Below, piece by piece: positions 7,405 to 15,000 of a stretch of DNA of 64,000 nucleotides (its first letter is position 1; each line of letters opens with the position of its first letter). The DNA comes from Pseudarthrobacter siccitolerans (GTDB lineage Bacteria; Actinomycetota; Actinomycetes; Actinomycetales; Micrococcaceae). The notes beneath the pieces are model-generated. The model did no database searches. It saw nothing but the letters and a program-made list of their open reading frames with translations, and was not told the DNA's origin. Made by a program: the position numbers and the translations under genes. The DNA lies in contig NZ_JAUSXB010000002.1 of assembly GCF_030823375.1 (NCBI RefSeq), positions 7,188-71,187 of the forward strand, given 5' to 3'.

Positions 7405-9495
7405 ATGGGCACATCCGATTCCAAGCCGTTGGAGCTGATTTACGGCGAATTCCTTCGAGCGTTGGAGGCGAATGACGTCGAATGTGCGCTGGACCTGATG
7501 GCGATGGCAGCGTTCGCGATCTGGAGTACTCCGGGACAGTCCGAACGCCTCAACCTGATGAACCTGGCACGCCGAGGCGTGATCAGTACCGAATGCGCTG
7601 ATTTCCGGCGGGACAAAGACTTCGAGACCGCTGCATTGCGATTCGCAGTCGACTCGGCCAGTCCGCTAGCCAGCGCCCTGCCTGCAGACGTTGGGGCGTC
7701 AATGGCCCGACGACGAGGGTGGATCTATGCATGGTGTCAGTTGATACGCTGCCAGCCCGAAGCATCGTCCGCGACAAAAGCCCTAAACGCGTACTCGGAG
7801 TACTTAATGACTTTCGCCGAGTTCCCATCACTCTATGAAGCCCAACCCGATGCCGGTACCAATTTCGTCCGGCTAGCAATGAACGTCGAGCATGAGTTCG
7901 CGGATTTCAGGGTCTTGTCCAGGGCGATCCTCCTGGAAGCCTCTGGAGCCTCGAAAGCGGACCTAGCTGACGACGAAGAAGACAGCTTCGAAAATGAGAC
8001 CCTCCTCATCGATGAATTCAATTCCTTTCTCGACTGCGGCGAAACGGCCCAAGCCCTTAATCTTCTAGCCGTCTCCCATTTCTCTGGCGAGTCCTCCGAG
8101 TTCGACAGTGAAGCAATATCCGAGCTTCTTGCCAGGAGCGCTGGTCTCATTCGGAACGAGTGGCATGACGACTCCCCCGAAGTCGATGACCTCCTGTCCC
8201 GACTGTGGGTAACCGCCTACTCTAGGTGCCTTCAGCTAGCAAAGAACAAAACGCTGGATAATGTAGGACTCCCGGGATTCGAGCCAGAGCTGCTCCCCTT
8301 ATCAGATGCTCAGCACCAGATCCTCCAATCCTTCTTACTGGAACACCACGCCGCGCAATCCGAACAGTTCATCAAGATTGACCGTGGAGACGAAGCCGAA
8401 AATGCTGACGAGGAAACCGACGGGCCCGTAGATGAGTGGTTAGAGGACACCGGTCCACCACCGGCACCAGTAGATCCACGATCCGCACTCGTCGGCGTGG
8501 CTCAGCGCCACCTGGACCGCTCTTGTGGAGCCCATTCCGGCTCCCGCATTCTGGCTGAACGTTCCGTTGATGCCGCCCATCAAATATGGGCTGTCCACTC
8601 GACCATAACCGCGGGATGGAAGGACCAGACACCGGAGAGACCTGGATATGGCCAAAGGATTCAGGCAGAACTGGCGGGCTGGGCCGACACTGTGGCCGCC
8701 GAAAAGTACCCGCGCCCCGCAGACAATCGTCCGACCCCCCAAAAGAGAGGACGCCGAATTTACGAATCTATCTGGGCATGGGCAATCACAGCCGGCACTC
8801 TCGCTGCTGTGGCTCAAGTCCACAACGGGTTCTGGTTCGCGGTCGGACTCGGTGCATTTCTCGGATACCTGTTTTCATCAAACTACGACTCAATCACGGC
8901 ACCTGGCCTAGTACCTCTTCCAGACCCCGCAGTGGAACAACGCGCGAGCCTGCAAAAGGCACTCCTTGAGATCGGCGTTCACGTCGCACTGGAATACGAT
9001 TCCGCAGAATATGCTTCAAACCTCTCGCCGTCCGAACTGCGGCAACTCGTCAACGGCGCTTGGCAACCACAAGGCCCGCCGCCGCCACGCATGGCCTCTT
9101 GTACTCCCCGAGAGGCCGAATACGTGGCCGCACAGTGGATGCGATACCTCGGGGCCACTTCGTGCAGAGTCACCCAAGCCTCACGAGACGGGGGCATGGA
9201 CATAATTTCAGACACTCACGTTGCAGAAGTTAAACATCATCAGTCCCCAGTCGGAGTGAACTTTGTTCGTCAGATCTACGGAGCCGCAACAGGCGCATCC
9301 AAACAAGCCGTGTTTTTCTCACTAAGCGAGTTCACCCGTACAGCAGAAGAATTCGCTGACACCAACTCCATTCCACTCTTTCGCTACGACCCTCAAGAAC
9401 GCACGCTTACAGCGAAATCACGAAGTGCACTTCGGGCCTTGCAGCACGGACTGCAGTCGGGAATGAACCTAAGTGAAGCCGCCATTCAGGGGTGA
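7405..9495 (+). CDS. Membrane-anchored Mrr-like restriction endonuclease
   Basis: A 696-residue protein. The first 400 residues are helical and acidic, like a TPR-type sensor or scaffold, with no known motif. Residues about 456-490 form two predicted membrane helices (IWAWAITAGTLAAVAQ and FWFAVGLGAFLGYLF). The last 130 residues are an Mrr_cat-type PD-(D/E)xK domain: AAQWMRYLG, then GGMDI (Asp near 598) and AEVKHH (Glu-x-Lys near 607). Mrr-like domains cut modified or foreign DNA. ATG 7405 is preferred over ATG 7348. Its end is 38 bp before a GIY-YIG-like gene, suggesting a two-nuclease unit. Large N-terminal region plus membrane anchoring is unusual for Mrr. Confidence 0.85.
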   Translation: MGTSDSKPLELIYGEFLRALEANDVECALDLMAMAAFAIWSTPGQSERLNLMNLARRGVISTECADFRRDKDFETAALRFAVDSASPLASALPADVGASMARRRGWIYAWCQLIRCQPEASSATKALNAYSEYLMTFAEFPSLYEAQPDAGTNFVRLAMNVEHEFADFRVLSRAILLEASGASKADLADDEEDSFENETLLIDEFNSFLDCGETAQALNLLAVSHFSGESSEFDSEAISELLARSAGLIRNEWHDDSPEVDDLLSRLWVTAYSRCLQLAKNKTLDNVGLPGFEPELLPLSDAQHQILQSFLLEHHAAQSEQFIKIDRGDEAENADEETDGPVDEWLEDTGPPPAPVDPRSALVGVAQRHLDRSCGAHSGSRILAERSVDAAHQIWAVHSTITAGWKDQTPERPGYGQRIQAELAGWADTVAAEKYPRPADNRPTPQKRGRRIYESIWAWAITAGTLAAVAQVHNGFWFAVGLGAFLGYLFSSNYDSITAPGLVPLPDPAVEQRASLQKALLEIGVHVALEYDSAEYASNLSPSELRQLVNGAWQPQGPPPPRMASCTPREAEYVAAQWMRYLGATSCRVTQASRDGGMDIISDTHVAEVKHHQSPVGVNFVRQIYGAATGASKQAVFFSLSEFTRTAEEFADTNSIPLFRYDPQERTLTAKSRSALRALQHGLQSGMNLSEAAIQG

Positions 9496-9533
9496 GAATT
9501 ACAGAACAAGCCACACCGATTGGAGGCATATGC

Positions 9534-10052
9534 ATGGCTAAACTGAAGCACTTTACTGTCCATGAGCTCATGGGCGAGGGTTTCCGAGGATTTCAAACCT
9601 TCCAAGATGTCCGGCAGCAGTACGCCCAGGATGATGGGGGAATCCCGAAATCGCCGGGTGTCTACGTAGTACTACGGGTGAACACTTCTGCCCCACAATT
9701 TTTGACCAAGGGTTTCGGCGGAACCCACAAAGCCCGCAAGGCAAACGCGCCAATAAGTGAGCTTGAAGCAAGCTGGGTCCACGGGGCTTCGGTCTTGTAC
9801 TTCGGCAAGGCAGGCCAGCGTAAAGACGGTGGAGGGTTGTGGGACCGGATCAACGAATACTCAGTGGCGGGCCAAGGACGAGTCCACGGCCACAGTGGCG
9901 GCGAATACATTTGGCAGCTAGCCGATGCTAGGAAACTGTTAGTGGCCTGGAAGGTTGTGCAAGGCGGAACGGAAAAAAAGCTTGAGGACGCCATGATTCT
10001 GGCTTTCAAAGACAGGTATGGGAAGGTTCCCTTCGCTAATCGCACACTTTAA
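9534..10052 (+). CDS. GIY-YIG-like nuclease domain protein
   Basis: A 172-residue protein. The core shows GVYVVLR (the GIY strand), then VLYFGKAG (the YIG strand), GLWDRINEYS carrying the expected Arg, and EDAMILAFKDRYGKVPFANR with the expected Glu and a terminal Asn. These elements are in GIY-YIG order, with about 55 residues inserted between the first two. ATG 9534 follows GGAGGC at 9522-9527; an in-frame GTG at 9492 overlapping the upstream gene would add 14 residues. It is likely co-translated with the Mrr-like gene. Nuclease activity is inferred from motifs. Confidence 0.75.
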   Translation: MAKLKHFTVHELMGEGFRGFQTFQDVRQQYAQDDGGIPKSPGVYVVLRVNTSAPQFLTKGFGGTHKARKANAPISELEASWVHGASVLYFGKAGQRKDGGGLWDRINEYSVAGQGRVHGHSGGEYIWQLADARKLLVAWKVVQGGTEKKLEDAMILAFKDRYGKVPFANRTL

Positions 10053-10354
10053 CTGAAAGCGACGGTTCGCTGAGATGAACGAAGCGCCCACAAGGGAGTA
10101 GGCATGAAGTGTCGCTTGGACGATCGACATATGCACCAGCGGGCGTTCACAGACCCTGGCGTGAGTGGATCGAGGGGCAGCAGGTCGTTGGACAATGCGT
10201 TTGAAAAAGCAGAAGCTTTGCGACCCGGTCCATTCCTAGCGGAATTATTGCCTGGCCTTTACTCTGTTCTCAGGCGCATTCGCGCTTCGCGCGGCGGATA
10301 GGCACTTCCGGCCATTTGGCAGTTGGTGACCGTCAACGCGAAGGGAGCCGGGCC
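10053..10354. other. Intergenic stretch, no convincing gene
   Basis: A 65-codon frame (10104-10301, plus) has a GGGAGTAGGC box before its ATG, but its composition is that of random GC-rich sequence. Nothing else is clear. Confidence 0.4.
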
Positions 10355-10420
10355 ATGTACGAAGCATTACCGTTCGTTATCGTCCTGCTGGTGTTCCTCC
10401 AGATCACCAAGCGGAAGTAG
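10355..10420 (+). CDS. Tiny hydrophobic peptide, 21 aa
   Basis: ATG 10355 to TAG 10418 encodes MYEALPFVIVLLVFLQITKRK, a single hydrophobic stretch with an acidic N-terminus and a K-R-K tail. It follows an AAGGGAG box with 8 bases of spacing and is followed at once by a hairpin (10426-10458). A good ribosome-binding site, a terminator and membrane-peptide composition make it look like a real small gene, possibly a type I toxin-like or regulatory membrane peptide. No family match can be claimed. Confidence 0.45.
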   Translation: MYEALPFVIVLLVFLQITKRK

Positions 10421-10425
10421 CCAAA

Positions 10426-10458
10426 GGGGTTTGGGCGGGCGATGTCCGTCCAAACCCC
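10426..10458 (+). terminator. Hairpin after the 21-aa peptide
   Basis: Arms GGGGTTTGG (10426-10434) and CCAAACCCC (10450-10458) pair perfectly, with CGG/CCG continuing inside after one mismatch. There is no T-tract, so strength as a terminator is uncertain. Confidence 0.5.
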
Positions 10459-10526
10459 GATTACGTAGTTGCTCAGGTTCTGGACCAAGTGGGCGTAAAA
10501 GTTCCTATCCCATTACGCTCTCTTTT

Positions 10527-11951
10527 ATGACTCAGCACACGGGGGACGTACTGACGTCCATACAGACAAGCGACGTTTTCACACCCGCCAAACTACCGAC
10601 CATCACCGACGTTGATAGGGAAGACCTGTCAAAGGCGTTGGATCGCCTACTTAGGCGGGGCGGTTTCTATATTCCAGTGATGGGTACTACGAAGCTGGGC
10701 AAAACCACCCTAGTTAACAGCGCCTTGAAAAAGATGGGATATTCAATCTTCCTGCGCGGGCAGTCCTTGAGCGAGGGGAGCGAGACTCTTTGGCTCAAGC
10801 TGGCCGCCGAGCTGGAGATCCCAGCGTCCAAGGATACGGGCACTGTTTCTGGCGACAAATCTACGTGGGGCTTTTTCGGTAAGTTTGCAGCCACCCTTGC
10901 CCTGGTGGGCAAGGCCGAGGCCGGCGCGCAGGTAGGTGGAGAACACTCACTACAACAGTCGACTTCCAAGACTGTGCCGCTTGATGCCGAGAGTGAAGTC
11001 ATAAAGGCACTTGAACTCCTGGCTAAGGGAGGGTTGAAGGTCGCGATCGCCATTGACGATTTCCACTTCATCACTGATGTAGAAAAACGGCGATCAATCA
11101 TCCGCGCTCTGCGGCCGGTGACCGGGGCCGGGGTTTCTGTCGTACTGATAACCCTCCCTAACCGCGCAACAGATCCAGCCTTCCAAGGCACCAACATAGG
11201 TGGCAGGCAAAAGTCCATCACTGTTGGTACCTGGGACCAGACGGACCTGGAAAAAATTGCCACCTTGGGTTTTGCAGCACTAAACGTAGTGGCGAAAAAA
11301 AGCACTATCGCCCGCTTGGCTTCAGAAAGCTTTGGCAGCCCCCAGATCATGCAGCAGCTGTGCCTGGATCTTTGTGAAGATGTCAACGATGTCCTCGAGA
11401 AAGTAGAAGGTGATACTCCTCTTACTCTCCAAGAACCAAGCAATTGGAATGAATTCTTCAAGTCGATCAAGGATCACGACTCCGCTGATTGGCTCACGAC
11501 CCTCGGTTTGGGGCCGAAAAAGAAGCGAGACAAGCGGAGCAAATATGAGGTGGGAGGGCGTCGAGCAGATGGATATCAGCTGATCCTTCTTGCCCTCCGG
11601 GACTTGGGTGTCCCCACATCGGTTCCTTTTGCTGACATCAAAGCTCAGATCGGCAAGATGCTTCAATTCGATGCCAAGCAGCTCAACGTGATGGCGCTTG
11701 AAGCCAAGGCCAACAACATGCACGTCCTTGCGCACAAGGTCATGGATGAAAAACTGGGCAACTTCAAGGCTCTGGAGGCTAAAGCCGAAGACGATGATTA
11801 CTTCTTCGATGAAGAAGAAGTAGAGCTCGCAGGTGACATCCCCCAGCCTGTATTTGAGTTCACCAAATCAGCTACAACTCCCCTGCTCAACGTCTTGGAC
11901 CCCTGGCTCGCCTACACACTGAAGTGGCATGAGGATTCCTTCCTCGGTTAA
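10527..11951 (+). CDS. AAA/STAND-like P-loop ATPase
   Basis: A 474-residue P-loop NTPase. Walker A is MGTTKLGKTTLV near residues 52-63, and Walker B is KVAIAIDDFHF near 172-182 with two Asp. A sensor-like segment LITLPNR follows. This pattern fits ORC/STAND-type AAA ATPases of phage-defence operons. The C-terminal 170 residues contain a basic patch (GLGPKKKRDKRSK) and an acidic stretch (AEDDDYFFDEEEVE). The open frame extends upstream to 10323, but that part is Ser/Arg shadow sequence, and ATG 10527 gives the natural N-terminus MTQHTGDVLTSIQTSDV. It lies 474 bp after the GIY-YIG gene and may belong to the same defence locus. Confidence 0.8.
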   Translation: MTQHTGDVLTSIQTSDVFTPAKLPTITDVDREDLSKALDRLLRRGGFYIPVMGTTKLGKTTLVNSALKKMGYSIFLRGQSLSEGSETLWLKLAAELEIPASKDTGTVSGDKSTWGFFGKFAATLALVGKAEAGAQVGGEHSLQQSTSKTVPLDAESEVIKALELLAKGGLKVAIAIDDFHFITDVEKRRSIIRALRPVTGAGVSVVLITLPNRATDPAFQGTNIGGRQKSITVGTWDQTDLEKIATLGFAALNVVAKKSTIARLASESFGSPQIMQQLCLDLCEDVNDVLEKVEGDTPLTLQEPSNWNEFFKSIKDHDSADWLTTLGLGPKKKRDKRSKYEVGGRRADGYQLILLALRDLGVPTSVPFADIKAQIGKMLQFDAKQLNVMALEAKANNMHVLAHKVMDEKLGNFKALEAKAEDDDYFFDEEEVELAGDIPQPVFEFTKSATTPLLNVLDPWLAYTLKWHEDSFLG

Positions 11952-12020
11952 TCCACCAGAAAGCCCAAGGTAAGGCCGGCATCGATAGGACGATGATCGC
12001 GCCTTGATCCGCACAGGAAA

Positions 12021-12050
12021 GCCCTGCACAGCCTGTTGGCTGTGCAGGGC
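12021..12050. terminator. Bidirectional terminator
   Basis: Perfect 13-bp arms GCCCTGCACAGCC (12021-12033) and GGCTGTGCAGGGC (12038-12050) with loop TGTT. It separates the plus-strand ATPase gene and the minus-strand helicase-methylase gene, so it can serve both. Confidence 0.8.
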
Positions 12051-12070
12051 CTTCGTACATCTGCCACGGG

Positions 12071-15000
12071 TTAGCGCCCGTAGTCAGAATCCTGCTGGCG
12101 GCGGTGTTCTGCTGACCGTTGTTGGATTGCTGTGGCGGTGCCTGCAGCGGCCGGAGTGGTGGACTGCTGCGGGAAAGAGGCATTCATCAGTCGCTGCATC
12201 TTTTCCAGCCGGGGGTCGATTTTGATGGGAGGCTCAGGCTGCGGTTGTTCTTCCGGTTTTGCTGCGGCAGCCATGAGTTGGTCGATGCGGGCAGAGTTGG
12301 CTTGGGCGGCTTTAAGCGCGTCAGCGTGTTTGAAGGGTTCTGCCAGCGCTTTCTCTGCCTGTTCGACCCGGGAGAGAGCTTCCTGGCGCCTTGACTCCAC
12401 ATCGTCGGCGAGCCGTGGCAGGGAAGCCACCCTGTTTTCGAGTTGACGGATGGTGCCGATGTCAGCGGACAGCAGGCTCCTGCGGGCGATCTGAGTTGCT
12501 GCCCTGGGTACTCCTTCGATACGTACTTCAACGGTGGCGCGGTCCAGATCCCGGGCCGGCACGAGCTTCGCGCGGAGCTCGTGGCCACCAAGGGTGGCAA
12601 TGGTTCCCAGTTCGTCGTACCCGTAGAGATTCATGAGCCGGTGGCCGTGCTTGCCGGCCCATGCCCGCAGCGCTTCGGCGGCGTCTCCGCGGTTGTCGAG
12701 GGTTTTACCGTCGATGGTGGCCTTGAAGGCATCTGCCGTGGTGTCCACGGTCCGCGCTGCTGCCGCCTGGATCAGAGGCAGGTCGGCGGTAGCGGCGTCG
12801 GCTGCGGATTGTTCGCCGCGTTTGGTATAGGCGACAGCGATCATGTTGCGGTTGTAGGCCCGGTCGAGGCGGCTGAGGCGGGCCAATTCTTGGTCCGCGA
12901 CGGCCTTTTCGAGTACCAGCGGGTTGCCGCTGGTGATGGCTTTGGCTTGGGCGAAGTTCAAGGTGTTGTCCCCGATGTCTTCGATTTCCCGGACGTCGAG
13001 CCGGCCGCGCATGATTTGGTTGATGAAGCGGGACTTCCGTTCCAGCCCTTGCCACATGAAGGAGTCGAAGGATTCCTTTGTGACGACTTGGGAGATGCGG
13101 ACCTCGGGGTTCAGGTTGCCTTGGCGCATGATGCGGCCGTGGCGTTGTTCGACGTCCGACGGACGCCACGGGGCGTCCATGTCCACCAGGTGCACTGCAC
13201 GTTTTTGAATGTTCGTGCCGACACCCATTTTCGAGGTCGAGCCCATCAGAACGGCGATCTGGCCGGAGCGGGCTGCCGCGAAAAGCCTCCCCTTTTCGGT
13301 GTCATTCTTGGCTTCGTGGACGAACCGGACCATGTGCTCGGGTACGCTACGGCGGCGGAGCTGGTCTTTGAGTTCGCCGTAGACGTTCCACCGGTCAGAT
13401 GGTGTGCCGAAGTCGCAGAAGACCAGCTGCAGGGCCCCGGGTACCGGGTCAGGTTCCCCGGTTTTCGGGTCGGTGTAGATGCGGTCTTTGTGTTCTTCGT
13501 AGACGCTGGCCAGCAGGTCAGCGGTGGCGCTGATTTTGGTGGGTCCGCGCTGGAACAGTGTGGGGTCCACGAGTCTCATGTCCAGGGCGGCCTTGCGGCC
13601 GTCGGAGGAGACTTTGAGCATGTTGTCTTCCTCGGAGTCCACGAGACGTTGCTGGATGGCGTCTACGCGCTTGCCGATGTCCTGGATGTATTCGCGCAGT
13701 TCGGGGCTGGGTTCCACGGCCAGCATGTTGGGCTGGCGTAGCCCGTCCCCGTCCCGTGGGGCGAGGTCCGGGACGGGGAGCTTGAGGTCTTCGGCGGTTT
13801 TGACGTCCGCGAAGGTGTGGAACATCTTTAGCAGCTCGGGGACGTTCTGGAATTTGGCGAACCGGCTCTTGAGTTTGAACCGGTCGCCGCCGGCTACGGA
13901 GAGTTCCATTTCCTCGACGACCTGGCCGAACGTCGCGGCCCAGGTGTTGAAGTCTTGGATCCCGGTGGCCTCGAGGAGGTCCGGGCGCAGGTAGCGCTGC
14001 ATGACGTACATTTCTGTGACGGAGTTGGCGATCGGCGTTGCCGTGGCCCCGGTGATGACCCGCCGGCCTTCGCGCTGGCGGAGGAACTCGGTCTTCATGT
14101 GAAGGTCCGATGCGCGTGCTGAGCCTTGGATGGCGGCACCGGGGATGTTGCTCGGGGTCCGGAGGTTCTTGTAGTCGTGCAGTTCGTCCACGACGAGGTA
14201 GTCAATGCCGGTCTCTTCGAAGCTGATCCCTGGATCGGCGGGAGCGTCGAGTTTGGCTTTGAGGATTTCTTCCTGTGCAAGAACGGCTTTTTCCAGCCGT
14301 TTGACGATGCTGGAATTGGCGCGTCCGTTGTCCTGTTCACTGTTCCTTACAGCCTCAAGCTCGGCGCGTATCTGAGTAACTTCAGAACTGATGTAGGCAG
14401 CTTCGGCTTCAGGGCTGAGGCTGACGCGCTGGAAGGCGGTGCGGGTCATCACCACGGCATCCCATTCGTTGGCGGCCGCGCGGGCAACGAACTGGCGGCG
14501 TTTGTCTCCTGCGAGGTCGGCCGATGAAGCGGCGAGGATGCGGGCCTGGGGGTAGATCTGGAGCCATTCGCGAGCGAACTGTTCCAGCATGTGGTTTGGG
14601 ATCACGACGGCGGGCTTGTTGACCATGCCCAGGCGGCGCAGCTCCATCACACCTATGACCATCTCTCCGGTTTTGCCTGCACCGACCTGGTGGAACAGAC
14701 CGACGGCAGGTTCGGAGAGCATGCGGGCCACGGCTGCGTATTGATGCGGACGCGGATTCCAGTCCTTGGCCTTGCCTGGCAGAGTCAGCCGTTCCCCCTC
14801 GGTGCTGTAGTCGCGCAGCACGATGGAATTGAAGCGGCGGTTGTACTCGTCGATGAGGCGGGTAGCCCGTTCGGGTTCCTCCCACACCCATTCGCTGAAA
14901 CGCTCCTGCAGCAGCTGGGCCTTCTCCTGGGCGGCTGCCGTTTCGGTCGGGTTCAGGACACGGCGGTTATTCTCGCCTTCGTCCGTGACCCGGACGGGCC

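Noticed and set aside
10104..10301. 65-codon plus-strand frame with a fair ribosome-binding site
   Set aside because: Composition is random-looking and there is no sign of structure or conservation; kept only as an intergenic note.
12443..13741. Long plus-strand frame (432 codons) opposite the helicase gene
   Set aside because: It is antisense to the well-supported helicase motifs and has shadow composition (Gly/Val/Asp from reversed codons). It has no ribosome-binding site.
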